Assembly (NCBI GenBank): GCA_016722075.1
Contig: JADKGW010000001.1
Coordinates: 5,270,001-5,334,000 of the forward strand
Direction: 5' to 3'
DNA: 64,000 bases
Source: Candidatus Kouleothrix ribensis
GTDB lineage: Bacteria > Chloroflexota > Chloroflexia > Chloroflexales > Roseiflexaceae
A model generated the notes under the pieces. It was not told where the DNA came from. It did not search any database and saw nothing but the letters and a program-made list of their open reading frames with translations. Of the stretch, positions 9,249 through 19,800 are shown piece by piece (positions within the stretch are counted from its first letter, which is position 1; the number at the start of each line of letters is the position of its first letter). The position numbers and the translations under genes were made by a program.

Positions 9249-11258
9249 TCAATCGTACTGCGTACTGGCTCCTCGCGGCTGCCCGCCGCTAGAGGCCTGC
9301 AGCGCGTGCAGCACGCCGCGCCCACCGGCGATCAGGGCGGCCAGTGCCGGCAGCCCGAACAGTGCCAGCAGCAGCGCCGCCTGCGCGCCAGGCATGCCCG
9401 AGGCCAGCACATACCACTGCCACAGGTCGAACAGGTGGTGATTCGGCACATCCTGCGTCCACAGCCACAGGCCTCGGCGGGTCATGCGCGGCGGCGGGAT
9501 GGGCAACGCTTCGCGCAGTTCGAGCAGTGCGTCGCCCTCGCGCAGCTCGGCCCGCTCGATCAGCAGCCCCAGGTCTTCGTTGCGCGGGTTGTCCTGCGTG
9601 TCGCGGGTCGGGTTCCAGGTATCGCTGTGCAGCTGCAGCAGTGCCCCAGGGCCGGCCTGGCCAGGCGCCAGCGCGAAGTGCAGCCTCCAGCGGATGGGGT
9701 CGCCATCGGTGTTAGTGCGCTCGACGCCCGCCAGTGGCTGGCCGTTCAGCCGCAGCTCGAAGTTGGCGCGCGCTAACGGCCACGGCCGGTGGTCGGCCAC
9801 CCACAGCGTGCCGCTCAGCGCGCCGGCGCCGGCCGGGTTGAGCTGAAACGTCGCGTTGGCGTAGGTCCAGCGCGGCAGCAGCTCGCCGCGCGCGCGGTCG
9901 CCCTCCGAGTACGCGAAGTCGTTGATCAGCAGCGCCGTGCCGGGCGGGCCGCCGCGCAGCCGCCACCAGTACTCGCGTGCGCGGCCGAGCCAGATCTGCG
10001 GCTGGGCCACGATCGGCGACGCAGCCGGCGTAAAGTAGCGCTCGTTCGGGTCGCTCAGCTGCAGGTAGACATTGAAGTTCACCAGCAGCGGCAGCAGCTG
10101 CAGGCCAAAGCTGGCTGCCGCGAGCGCGCCGGCCGCCCAGCGCCAGCCGCGCGCCCGTGTGCCCAGCGCCGCGAGCAGGCCGGCCGCCGGCAGGTACACG
10201 AACGGCAGCACGAACACCATGTAGCGCGGCCCCCACGCGCCGTCGCCATGCCAGTAGCCAACCTTGCTGTAGAACGCCAGGTGGCTGGCCAGCATCAGCA
10301 CGGCCAGCAGCGACTCGCGCCACTGCCGGCGTATGCCCAGCCCGAGCAGCCCCAGCAGCATGCTCGGCGCATAGAAGATCAGCCCCTTGCCGGTGCTGAT
10401 CGTCAGGCCATACAGCCCCGTGCGCCAGTTGCCGTCTTGCGCCAGCGCCTGCGCGCCAACCGAGCCATAGCCGCTGTTGAGCGGCGCGCCGAACAGCAGC
10501 GTGTTGTAGGCCAGCAGCAGCGCCAGCGGCAGCGCCAGCCCGAGCAGGCCAAACCCCAGCCGCCCGGCCAGCGCCTGCGCGAACGCGCGCCCACCGCCGC
10601 GCCAGCATACTGCCAGCGCGTATAGCGCCAGCGCCGGCAGCGCCAGCCCGGCCTGGATCTTGGTGGCCAGCGCGCCCACCGCCGCCATGCCCGCGATCAT
10701 CCACCAGCGCCGCGCGTCGCGCCGCAGCCCATAGCCGCACAGCGCCAGAAACAGCGTGGCCAGCGGCTCGCCGAAGAACGTGCGGCTGTGCGGCCAGGCC
10801 AGGCTGGTCAGGCCGTATAGCAGCCCCACCAGCGCGCCGATCCGCACGCTGAAGCCGGCCTCTACCACCCACAGCAGCACCAGCCAGCCGGTCGCGGCGG
10901 TGATCAGCGCCGGCAGCAGCAGCAGCACCAGCCGCAGCACCAGCTCGCCATAGCCGGGCGTCAGCCGGCCGAGCGCGCCGCCGGCCACGATCAGCGGGGC
11001 CGCCAGCACCGACTGCAGCGGGCCGTAGCGGCTGTAGCGCCGGCCGTCGGCGCCGGTGTTGACATTCATCAGAAACGGCTCGTCGGCCGAGATAGCGAAG
11101 CTGCCGGTTGCTACCAGCGCCTGCCCGGCCGCCAGCACGGTCTCCTCATCCGAGGCGTAGGTGTGGCCGCTCATCGTCAGCACATACCAGCCCAGCAAGA
11201 AGAAGAACAGTGCGACGCCTGCCGCGCGCGCGTCTGCGCTGTTGGAAGCTCTGCGCAT
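9249..11258 (-). CDS. Polytopic membrane glycosyltransferase (ArnT/PMT-like, GT-C fold)
   Basis: A 669-residue protein with 10-12 hydrophobic helices through residue about 480 and a soluble C-terminal part. The early loop SGHTYASDEETVLAAGQAL has the acidic pair expected at the start of GT-C catalysis, and HSRTFFGEPLATLF is typical of ArnT/DUF2029-like relatives. It probably moves a sugar from a polyprenyl-phosphate donor onto an external acceptor. The start is set at ATG 11258 (MRRASNSADARAAG), just before the first helix. The frame is open upstream to 11573, but that stretch is Pro/Arg-rich and not membrane-like. It lies 65 bp upstream of the GT2 gene in the same direction. Confidence 0.75.
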   Translation of the reverse strand: MRRASNSADARAAGVALFFFLLGWYVLTMSGHTYASDEETVLAAGQALVATGSFAISADEPFLMNVNTGADGRRYSRYGPLQSVLAAPLIVAGGALGRLTPGYGELVLRLVLLLLPALITAATGWLVLLWVVEAGFSVRIGALVGLLYGLTSLAWPHSRTFFGEPLATLFLALCGYGLRRDARRWWMIAGMAAVGALATKIQAGLALPALALYALAVCWRGGGRAFAQALAGRLGFGLLGLALPLALLLAYNTLLFGAPLNSGYGSVGAQALAQDGNWRTGLYGLTISTGKGLIFYAPSMLLGLLGLGIRRQWRESLLAVLMLASHLAFYSKVGYWHGDGAWGPRYMVFVLPFVYLPAAGLLAALGTRARGWRWAAGALAAASFGLQLLPLLVNFNVYLQLSDPNERYFTPAASPIVAQPQIWLGRAREYWWRLRGGPPGTALLINDFAYSEGDRARGELLPRWTYANATFQLNPAGAGALSGTLWVADHRPWPLARANFELRLNGQPLAGVERTNTDGDPIRWRLHFALAPGQAGPGALLQLHSDTWNPTRDTQDNPRNEDLGLLIERAELREGDALLELREALPIPPPRMTRRGLWLWTQDVPNHHLFDLWQWYVLASGMPGAQAALLLALFGLPALAALIAGGRGVLHALQASSGGQPRGASTQYD

Positions 11259-11702
11259 TGCACAGCCCTGCATTATCAGCCCGATTAGCCGTGCAGCCAT
11301 CCTATGCAGATCAGGCGATTTGTCAAACGGGAGCGGTGGGTTGGGTCGAAGGTGGGCTATCACAGCGGCGGCGCCCGGCGCGTATGCCCCAGGGCACCCC
11401 CGCAGTCTATCTGCGCCCGTGTGCTGGCCGGCCACGCGCGCCGGCGGCCTCGGCGGCTTGCCCGATCGAATTGGATGCTCTATCATAGTCGGGGCGCACG
11501 ATCGTGCTGTAGTGTTCAGTGGCATGGCATACGCGGCGGCCCGCGTTGCCCGCCTGTTCGCCTGCGGCAGCACGCTACTTCAGGATGCTCGCTGTGCAGT
11601 TTTGCGTGCTTCGCGCGAAAACCGCGCACCATGCCATGCTGCCGCTAGCAAAAAAAGAGCCGGCTGCGTACATCTAATGGACGCTAGAGAAATGAGTGCT
11701 AT
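11259..11702. other. Divergent intergenic region
   Basis: 444 bp between the minus-strand transferase and the plus-strand phosphatase. I see no gene. It holds one candidate plus-strand promoter (11458-11486) and an A-run at about 11650. Open frames on both strands are compositionally like non-coding GC-rich DNA. Confidence 0.5.
11458..11486 (+). promoter_or_regulatory. Candidate promoter upstream of the metallophosphatase
   Basis: TTGCCC (11458-11463), 17-bp spacer, TATCAT (11481-11486). It would give a leader of about 210 bases before ATG 11703. Confidence 0.35.
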
Positions 11703-13115
11703 ATGCCTGCAATAACCATCCTGCACACCAACGATATCCACGGCCGGATCGAGGGCCTGGCCCGTGTGGCCACGCTGGTCGAGCGTACCCGCGCCGCCCA
11801 GCCCGCCACCCCGCTGCTCTACGTCGACGCCGGCGATAGCGAGGAGACATCGGTGCGGCTGAGCAACCTGACCAAGGGTACCGCCATGCACCACCTGCTG
11901 AGCGCGGCCGGCTGCGCCGCCGCTACTGTCGGCAATGCCGCCCCGCTGCGCTACGGCCACCAGGTGCTGGCCGACCACGCGGCCGCCGCGCGCTACCCGC
12001 TGCTGCTGGCCAATCTGCGCCTGCCGGGCGGCGCGCCGGTGCCGGGCGTGCAGCTTACCCACATGGTCGCGGCCGGCGGCATGCGCCTGGGCCTGCTTGG
12101 CATCACCACCGATATGGAGGGTGAGTACGAGCGCGAGTTCGAGTTGAAGACGCCCGCCGTGCTGCCGCTGGTGCGCGAGCTGGCCGCCGCGCTGCGCCAG
12201 GATGGCGCCGACGCGATCGTGTTGCTGTCGCACCTGGGCCTCGCCGCCGACCGCGCGCTGGCGGCTGAGCTTCAGGGCGCGCTCGACGTGATCATCGGCG
12301 CGCATACCCACGATCTGCTGCCCAGCGGCGAGCAGATTGGCAGCGTGCTGGTGGCGCAGGCCGGCGAGTATGCTCAGCATATCGGCCGGATCGACCTCGA
12401 GTACGACGGCGAGCGGCTGAGTGTGCGCGCCAGCGTGCTGCCGGTGCCGGGCGATACGCCGCCCGCGCCGGCAGTGCTTGCGGCGGCGGCCGAGCAGGAA
12501 GCGCAGGTCGCGCAGTTCCTGAGTGAGGTGATCGGCGAGCTGGCCGCGCCGCTCGATTTCGCCACCGATCGCGAGTGCGGTGTGGGTAACCTGCTGGCCG
12601 ATGCGCTGCGCGAGCGCATGCAGGCCGATCTCGCGCTGGTGGCCGCCGGCCAGGCGTTCAGTATGGCGCTGCCGGGTGGGCCGCTCACGCGCCTGGCGCT
12701 GTGGGATGCCTGCCCTAGCTCGGCTAACCCCGCAGTTGTGTCGCTGACCGGCGCGCAGCTGGTTGAGCTACTGCGGCGCGGGCTCGACCTGGCCTTTGCC
12801 GCCGAGCGCCCGCGTATGCTGCGCGGCCAGGCGCGTGGCCTATTCCACCTCAGCGGCGCAACCTTCCACAATGGGCAGCTGCTGATCGGTGGCCAACCGG
12901 TCGACCCCGCGCGTGAGTATTTGGTCGCGGGCAGCGACTGGGAGTTTGCGCACTATGGCGGCTACGCCGCCGCCGAGTGGCGCCTGCAGCCGCGCTACGA
13001 CATGCCGATCATCCTGCGCGAGGCGATCGAGCAGTACCTAGCTGTGCATCGCCCGGCGCACGTGCCGCTCGGGCGGCTGGGCGCCGCCTGGAACGCGCTT
13101 GACGAACAACCCTAG
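11703..13115 (+). CDS. UshA/YfkN-like 5'-nucleotidase family metallophosphatase lacking the GNH histidine
   Basis: A 470-residue two-domain protein. The metallophosphatase domain shows HTNDIHG (residues 8-14), VDAGDS, LLSHLG and GAHTHD, all metal-site motifs. The expected GNHE(F/W)D motif, which supplies the catalytic histidine, reads GNAAPLRYG. The C-terminal 5_nucleotid_C domain (about 285-440) is recognisable from NLLADALRERM and VSLTGAQLVELLRRGLD. There is no signal peptide, unlike most UshA relatives, so it should act in the cytoplasm. It converges with the M20 peptidase gene, sharing a 4-bp CTAG overlap. It may have altered catalysis or be a nucleotide-binding regulator. Confidence 0.8.
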   Translation: MPAITILHTNDIHGRIEGLARVATLVERTRAAQPATPLLYVDAGDSEETSVRLSNLTKGTAMHHLLSAAGCAAATVGNAAPLRYGHQVLADHAAAARYPLLLANLRLPGGAPVPGVQLTHMVAAGGMRLGLLGITTDMEGEYEREFELKTPAVLPLVRELAAALRQDGADAIVLLSHLGLAADRALAAELQGALDVIIGAHTHDLLPSGEQIGSVLVAQAGEYAQHIGRIDLEYDGERLSVRASVLPVPGDTPPAPAVLAAAAEQEAQVAQFLSEVIGELAAPLDFATDRECGVGNLLADALRERMQADLALVAAGQAFSMALPGGPLTRLALWDACPSSANPAVVSLTGAQLVELLRRGLDLAFAAERPRMLRGQARGLFHLSGATFHNGQLLIGGQPVDPAREYLVAGSDWEFAHYGGYAAAEWRLQPRYDMPIILREAIEQYLAVHRPAHVPLGRLGAAWNALDEQP

Positions 13116-14278
13116 CGCTGTGCGGCGCGCAGCATCAGCAGCGCCAGCAGCGCCGTGCGCGGCACAATGCTCGACACCAGAATATACTCGCGCGGGCTGT
13201 GGTCGAGCCCACCCACCGGCGCCAGCCCATCGAGCACCGGCAGCCCCAGGCTCGCGAAATAGTTGGCGTACGACACGCCGCCGGTCGAGGCGGCCTGCAC
13301 GCTGAAGCCCAGCTCGTCGGCGCAGGCGCCTGCCAGCTCGGCCAGCGCGGCGATCTGCGCGGTGCGGGCCATCGGCGGCGCACCCCAGCCGCCGCTTAGC
13401 TCGGCCCGCACGCCCGGCACAACCTCGCGCCCGGCCACCGCCCGCAGCGCGGCCTCTACCGGCGCGGTATCGTCGGGGTGCATCACCCGCGCGTCGATCG
13501 TGGCGCGTGCGTAGTCGGGCACCGCGTTCGGCACGGTGCCACCGGCGATCACGCCCACGTTCACCGTCACACCAGGGCGCATACCGTTCAGCGCCTGGAG
13601 CGCGATCGTGTGGTGGGCCAGCGCCAGCACCGCGTGCGCGCCCTTCTCTGGCTCGACACCGGCGTGCGCGGCTTTGCCGAATGCCTCGATCAGGAAGTTG
13701 CCGCCGCCTTTGCGCGCACCGACGATGTCGCCGTTCTCGCGCCCGGCCTCGAGCACCAGCGCGATATCGTACGCGGGCGCCAGCTCGTGCATCAGCGCGA
13801 TCGAGGCGCGCATGTCGGTCTCTTCGTCGCCGCCGCACATGATCCCGATCGTGCCGATCGCCTCGAGCAAGCCCAGATCTTGTAGCGCCGCGGTGGCATA
13901 CAATGCCGAGAGCAGCCCGCTCTTGTTGTCGGCGCTGCCGGGGCCGCGCAGCACATCGCCGTCGATCGTCAGCGGCCGCGCCGCCGCCACGCCCACCGGG
14001 TAGACAGTGTCGAGGTGCGCTGCCAGCAGCACCCGCAGTTGCCCACGCCCGTGTACCGTCGCCACCAGACCGTCGCCCACACGTTCGTCGGGCCATTCGC
14101 GCAATTCCCAGCCGCGCGCGCGTACCCAGCGCCGCACCCACGCGCCGGCCTGATCGACGCCGGCCTTCGACGAGGTTGGGCATTCGATCGCGCACAGCCC
14201 GCGCAGATCGTCAATATATTCCGCCAGATGCGCTTCGATGTGTGCCGTCAGCGCCTGGGCCTCGGGGGTTTTGATCAT
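13112..14278 (-). CDS. M20 family zinc peptidase (glutamate carboxypeptidase/ArgE-like)
   Basis: A 388-residue cytosolic enzyme. The metal and catalytic motifs are in order: AAHLDTVYP (His ligand), GPGSADNKSGL (bridging Asp), MCGGDEETD (catalytic Glu plus ligand), LVLEAGRENGD (Asp/Glu ligand), and a C-terminal histidine in GLDHSPREYI. The dimerisation domain sits at about residues 185-290 (GKAAHAGVEPEKGAHAV). The family removes C-terminal glutamate or deacylates amino acids; the exact substrate is open. ATG 14278 has AAAGGAG upstream, and an extended -10 lies at 14305-14313. Confidence 0.88.
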   Translation of the reverse strand: MIKTPEAQALTAHIEAHLAEYIDDLRGLCAIECPTSSKAGVDQAGAWVRRWVRARGWELREWPDERVGDGLVATVHGRGQLRVLLAAHLDTVYPVGVAAARPLTIDGDVLRGPGSADNKSGLLSALYATAALQDLGLLEAIGTIGIMCGGDEETDMRASIALMHELAPAYDIALVLEAGRENGDIVGARKGGGNFLIEAFGKAAHAGVEPEKGAHAVLALAHHTIALQALNGMRPGVTVNVGVIAGGTVPNAVPDYARATIDARVMHPDDTAPVEAALRAVAGREVVPGVRAELSGGWGAPPMARTAQIAALAELAGACADELGFSVQAASTGGVSYANYFASLGLPVLDGLAPVGGLDHSPREYILVSSIVPRTALLALLMLRAAQR

Positions 14279-14304
14279 GATCAGGCTCCTTTCTGCATCG
14301 CCGA

Positions 14305-14313
14305 ATTATAACA
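14305..14313 (-). promoter_or_regulatory. Extended -10 promoter of the M20 peptidase gene
   Basis: TGTTATAAT on the minus strand, about 27 bases before the ATG. It gives a short leader that includes the AAAGGAG ribosome binding site. Confidence 0.55.
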
Positions 14314-14512
14314 AGAACACGCGTTACGCGGTTGGTGATTCTGCTTTCGGCCGCACCGCAGCAGCTGGCGCCGCTATCGTGCCGCAGGCCGGCCCGGCCA
14401 TACCGCCTGCGCCTCGAAGTATGAGCCGATCGTGAGAGAATCGCCCGGCCGCTTACGGCACTTTAGCGCATTGTAATGCTGCCGGCCGCCGCCGCGCGCC
14501 CATCTGGCCGGT

Positions 14513-14541
14513 TTGCTGCGCCCCATCCAATATGCTATGCT
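14513..14541 (+). promoter_or_regulatory. Promoter of the sigma-like fusion gene
   Basis: TTGCTG (14513-14518), 17-bp spacer, TATGCT (14536-14541), about 80 bases upstream of the ATG at 14624. Confidence 0.4.
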
Positions 14542-14623
14542 TCGGCCGAACATCGTGCGCCGCGCGCTGCCCGGCGGCACTGGCCGGGCTACATGGCTGG
14601 CCCGCTATGGAAAGGCCGCGATT

Positions 14624-16669
14624 ATGTCGATCCCGGAGCACCTGCCACCCGACCAGACTATGGCCGTCTACCGCCACCACGAGCGCCTGTATCGCCTGGC
14701 GCTGCTGGTGGCCGGCGCGCCCAAAGCTGCCGCCGCGCTGGTAGAATCGGCATATCGCCGCCTGCCGGCTGGCCTGCCGGCCGAGCAGGTCGAGGCGAGC
14801 TTGATCCGTGGCTTGCTCGGCTCGCGCGCCCTGCGCCGCCGCCGGGGTGTCGCGCCGCCGGCCGATCTGTCTCGCACCACGCTGGATCGCGACCACGCGG
14901 CCGCGCTGCTTCAGGTGCTGGCCGCGCTGCCGCCGCCTGCGCGCCTGTGCGTCGGGCTGGCCTACCTGGTGGGCAGCACGCCCACCGACAGTGCGGCCAT
15001 GCTAGGCGACACAGTGGGCGATTGCAATATCGCCGAGCTTCTGGCCGGCTTCCGCATCAGCGCCGCCCGTGTGCTCGAGCTGGTGCCTGCCGAGGCCCAG
15101 CCCGCAGCGCTGGCACGCGTCGAACGCTGGGCCGACGGCCGGGCCGATGCCGATGAGCAGCTGGCAATCCGCCGCGATTTGCTGGCACAGCCCGAGCTAC
15201 GCGCAATCCGCGACGGCCTGCTGGCCACGCGCGAGCTGCTGCCGCGCGCCATCCCGGCACTGTTTGCGGCCGCGCCGCCGCTCGATCTCACCGAGCGGCT
15301 GCTGAAGCTGGCCCGGCCGCGCCCGGCGCGCTTGCCCCTGATCTCGGCCCGGCGCGCCCAGGCCCTGCTGGTGCTGGGGGTGCTGCTGCTGGCCGCTGCA
15401 ATCGTGGTGTTGCCTTCGCTGGCCGCGCGCCCGCGCCCCCCGGCCGCTACCGCCGGCAGCGCCAGCCCGCGCGATCTGGTCGAGGCCGCGATCCACCGCT
15501 TCGATCGGCCCGCGCTCACCCAGGGCATCCTGCACGAGATCTATCGTGTCGACCAGGGCGGCCGGGCTGGCCTGCTGATCGAGCGCTGGTACGATTACGC
15601 GGCGCCGAACCGGCTGGCTATCCGCATAACCGAGGAAGGCACGCAATCGCCGCCGCTACTCCAGATCAGTAGCGATGGGCGCAGCCAGGCGCAGTTCCGC
15701 TACAATCACACCTACGATTTTGGCGATGAGTCGGTCGACATCCAGCTGTCCGAGGCCGAGGCCCAGGCGATCATGCCGCTGCTGCGCAGCCAGCCGATCG
15801 CGTCAGCCTTCACCCGCAACAGCAGTGCGCCCAGCGATCCGGGGCCACTATTTCTGGCCCAGGCCCGCGCCGCCGGTGTCAGCTTGCTCGGCAATACGAG
15901 CCTGCTTGGCCGGCCGGCCGTGCTGCTGACCTACCAGACCAACCGGCCGCCGCAGCCGCAATCACAGCCGCTCGATCAGCCGGCGCGCGTGGTGCTGACG
16001 ATCGACACGCAGACCTATGCGCTGCTCGAGGTGTCGGTGATCGCGGCCGGCCAGGGCGAGGGCGCGTCGCAGAACCCCATCCGCGCGCAGCTGTTCGAGG
16101 TGCTGCCCGCCGACTCTGCCGCGCCTTTCACGCTCGCGCCCGAGCCGGGTGTGGCCCGGCGCATCGGTGTCACGAGCATCCACTTCCCATTCATCGACAG
16201 CACCCAGCAGCTGACTCTCGAAGATGCGGCTCAGCGCATGCCTAACCAGCTTTTTGCGCCGCTTGCGCTGCCCGACACCCATATGCGTGGGGTGGCGATC
16301 AAGAACGGCGGCTCCGATAGCGCCGACGACATTGTGCTGCTGTATGAGGGCGAGTTTCAGAATGTGATCGTGCTGCCGAATTTCGCGCCGAACGACTCGC
16401 AGGAGCTTGGGGCTGAGCAGGTTGCCGGCGAGTTTCGCTACCGGCTGGTGCGCAGGGCAAGCTTCGAAGGCAGCTTGATTGCGCAGGTGTACCGGCCGGG
16501 CGCGCCTGAGCAGTCGCTCGGGCTGATCCTCAACGACGACCTGGCGACCGATGATGAGCGCCAGGCCCGGCTCGCCGCGATGATCGAGTCGCTCACGCTC
16601 GTGAACGACCAGAGCTTGCCGGCGCTGCGGCGCACCTTCCAGCCACCTGGCACCGCCGGTGGAACATAG
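14624..16669 (+). CDS. Membrane-spanning protein with ECF sigma-like N-terminus and LolA/RseB-like outer domain
   Basis: A 681-residue protein. Residues 1-75 resemble sigma region 2 (YRHHERLYRLALLVAG...AAALVESAYRRLP). Residues about 85-145 resemble region 4 (LAALPPPARLCVGLAYLVG). A helical segment to about 245 recalls anti-sigma zinc-finger proteins but has no zinc motif. A single membrane helix lies at about 247-268. Outside are a LolA/RseB-like beta domain (about 280-500) and a DUF4367-like end (about 530-670). The start at 14624 follows GGAAAGG. No separate anti-sigma gene is present. Whether the sigma-like part binds DNA or polymerase is unknown; several region 2/4 signature residues look eroded. 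Confidence 0.6.
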   Translation: MSIPEHLPPDQTMAVYRHHERLYRLALLVAGAPKAAAALVESAYRRLPAGLPAEQVEASLIRGLLGSRALRRRRGVAPPADLSRTTLDRDHAAALLQVLAALPPPARLCVGLAYLVGSTPTDSAAMLGDTVGDCNIAELLAGFRISAARVLELVPAEAQPAALARVERWADGRADADEQLAIRRDLLAQPELRAIRDGLLATRELLPRAIPALFAAAPPLDLTERLLKLARPRPARLPLISARRAQALLVLGVLLLAAAIVVLPSLAARPRPPAATAGSASPRDLVEAAIHRFDRPALTQGILHEIYRVDQGGRAGLLIERWYDYAAPNRLAIRITEEGTQSPPLLQISSDGRSQAQFRYNHTYDFGDESVDIQLSEAEAQAIMPLLRSQPIASAFTRNSSAPSDPGPLFLAQARAAGVSLLGNTSLLGRPAVLLTYQTNRPPQPQSQPLDQPARVVLTIDTQTYALLEVSVIAAGQGEGASQNPIRAQLFEVLPADSAAPFTLAPEPGVARRIGVTSIHFPFIDSTQQLTLEDAAQRMPNQLFAPLALPDTHMRGVAIKNGGSDSADDIVLLYEGEFQNVIVLPNFAPNDSQELGAEQVAGEFRYRLVRRASFEGSLIAQVYRPGAPEQSLGLILNDDLATDDERQARLAAMIESLTLVNDQSLPALRRTFQPPGTAGGT

Positions 16670-16803
16670 CACATGCCTCAAGCGTGTTCAAAAATGGCCA
16701 AGGAGGCCGGCACCACGCTGGCCAGCTCGACCGACGCCAGGCTGGCGCAGCTGGGCGGGGCCAGGGTGGCGTACGTGGCAGACCTGGTGGTGCTTGCGCG
16801 CTC

Positions 16804-16812
16804 TGCTATGAT
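16804..16812 (+). promoter_or_regulatory. Extended -10 promoter of the STAND NTPase gene
   Basis: TGCTATGAT, 34 bases upstream of ATG 16846. No convincing -35 is seen. A TATACT at 16821-16826 is an alternative -10. Confidence 0.4.
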
Positions 16813-16845
16813 AGAGCCACTATACTCACGTGCTGAGGCACCACT

Positions 16846-19800
16846 ATGCCCAACTCTCCCACCACACGCGGCGAGCAGATCGCTGCGCTGGAGGCGGCGC
16901 TCCAGCTACCGCTGCCCGAGGGGACGAAGCAGCAGATCCGCGCGCAGCTGCAGAAGCTCCAGGACTCCGACTCGAACCAGGGCGCGCTTGAGAACAGCGG
17001 CAGCTTGCACGGCAACGCAGCCGCGATTAACTTTGGCACCATGCAGGCGTTCTTTGGCGGCGTGCCGGGCGAGGATGGCAAAACTCTCCTCCGCGACTAC
17101 CTGCACGCGCTCGAGATTTCCTGCCAGCAGCTGGGCCTGGGCCGGCTACGCGAGCGCCGGCGCAGCGGCGCCGATCGTACAACCACGCCGCCCCTGCGCC
17201 TCCAGGCGGTCTACACCAGCCTGACCACCGATGGCCCCGAGGTGGTCGTGCATCGGCGCGAGCGCCCGGTCCGGCGCGTGCAGCGGCTGATCGACTGGCT
17301 GGATCAGCATCCCTGCACTGCCGACGATGTGCCGCCCGAGCAGGTGCGCCAGCTACGCTTTCCGGCCAACCGGGTGGCTGGGCAGCTGCCGCCCCAGCCC
17401 GGTGTGCGCCAGTCGCCGGATCGCCTGTGGAGCAGCCGCAGCACGGTTTTCCTGCCCGCCGACGTTGATTTCGCCGCCGCTGACCCTGCGACCCCGATCC
17501 GCTTTGTGTTGGCCCGCCCCGAGCTGGCACTGGAGGCGATCTATGCCAACCCGCGCCTGGTGCTGCTGGGCGAGCCGGGCCACGGCAAGAGCACGGTGCT
17601 GCGTTACCTGGCGCTGCTGCTGGCGCGGAAGCTACGCGGCGAGCCGGTCGCCATCCCCGGCTGGCCCGACGCCGACCTGCCGGTGCCGATCCTTTGCCCG
17701 CTGGGCAGCGTGGCGGCAGCGCTCGAAGCGCACGGCGGCAACGCCGACGCGGCGCTCTGGCATGTGCTGGGCGATGTGCTCGATGGCGAGCAGGGGCTGA
17801 GCGCCGGGCTGCGCGACCACCTCAAGCCCGCGCTGCGGGGCACGGGCGCGCTGCTGCTGTTCGATGGCCTGGACGAGCTGCCGGTCGGCACCGGGCGCAC
17901 GGGGCCACGCAGCCAGGTGGCGCGGGCCGTGCAGCGCCTGGCCACGCGCAGCGGCGCGCGCATGGTCGTCACCAGCCGGGTGCTGCCCTACCGCGCGGCT
18001 AGCGACTGGCAGCTTACCGATGCGGGCTGGGCAGAGCGCACAATCCAGCCGCTGGCTTTTGGCCAGGTGCGCCGCTTTGTGCAGGGCTGGTACACCGCGC
18101 TGGCCGCAAGCGACCCCGATCTCAGTGACGCGGCAGCCGAGTCGCGCGCCGAGGCGCTGATCACCGAGCTCGACGCGAACACCCGCCTGCGCCCGCTGGT
18201 GCAGTCGCCGCTGCTGCTCACGATGCTGGCGCTGCTGCACTACAACAGCGATGGCGAGATCCCGCGCAACCGCGCGCGGCTGTACCACGAGTGCGTGCAG
18301 CTGTTGCTCGAGCGCTGGGAGCCGGAGCGCACACTGGGCGCGCGCGAGCGGGTCTCGCGCCTCCAGCAGCTCCTCAGCCGGCTGCCGGGGCTAGAGACCG
18401 ACAAGCTGCGCGATCTGATCCACAAGCTGGCGTTTCAGGCGCACGACCAGCCGCCCGATGATGATGGGCGCGGGCGGATCGACCGCACCCGCCTGACCGG
18501 CGAGCTGGTCGAGTTCTTCAAGCGCATCGGCAGCAGCGATGCGGCTGGCCACGCCGACGTGTTGCTGGAGGTGGTGCGCGAGGAGGCCGGGCTACTGATC
18601 GCGCGCGATGATGAGACGGCCTACACCTTTCCGCACCTGACGTTTCAGGAGTACCTGGCGGCCTGCTGGCTGGCCGACCAGGCTGAGCTGCTGGAGCAGG
18701 CCTACCCGCGCTGGCAGGGCGCCGACCGCGAGCGCTGGCGGCAGGTGCTGCTGCTGCTGGCCGGGCGGCTGCGCCACAAGGGCCAGAAGGATGTGGAGCG
18801 CGATGGCGTGCCGTGGCTGGATGTGCTGACCAGCGCAACCGTGCGCGGCGCGGCGAAGGATGCGGCCCAGCGCCGCGCCGATGCGGTGCTGGCGGCGCTG
18901 AGCTACGCCGAGATGGGCGGCCGCGCGGCGCTGGCGACGAGCATGCGCGACCTGGTGACACAGGTTGAGGGGCCGCTGCGGCAGGCGATCTGCGAGCTGC
19001 TCGCAACACCCGACCCAGCCATCCAGCCGGCGGATCGCATTGCGGCGGCGCGCGTGCTGGCCGACCTGGGCGACCCGCGCTTTCCAGTCGAGCGTGCGCA
19101 CTGGCAGGCCGAGCGGTTGCCGGCCGGCTTTGGCGGCGCCGGCTACTGGTGTGGGTTGCCGCAGGGCACCTACCCGATCGGCGGGTGGGCAGCGAGGGGG
19201 AAAGCAGTGCAGGTCGATCTGCCGGCCTTCTGGATCGCACGCTACCCGGTTACGGTCGCGCAGTACACACCGTTTGTGGCGCAGGGCTACGGGCCAGGTG
19301 CCGAGCGCTGGTGGACGCCGGAGGGCTGGCGGTGGAAGCAGGCACGACGTGGGAGCCAGCCTGACCTGTGGGACGACCCGCGCTACACCGCAGCCAACCA
19401 GCCGGTGATCGGCGTGAGCTGGTACGAAGCCATGGCCTTCTGCGCCTGGCTGAATGAGCAGCTGGCCGGTCAGCTGCCCCAGGGCTACCTGGTACGTTTG
19501 CCGAGCGAGGCCGAGTGGGAGGCGGCCGCGAGCTATGCGCCAGGCGCGCCGCGCCGCACCTACCCGTGGGGCGAGCCGCAGCCGACGCCTGAGCGAGCGA
19601 TCTACGACGCCAGCGGGCTGGATACCCCCGCGCCAGTGGGTTGCTGCCCGGCCGGCGCGGCGGCCTGTGGCGCGCTGGACATGGCCGGGAATGTGTGGGA
19701 ATGGTGCGGAAGCAGCCACACGGCCTACCCTGCGCAGAGTCAGGTGCTCGCAAAAGACTTTACAATAGGCAAGGGGGATGTCCCATTACGAGGTGGATTA

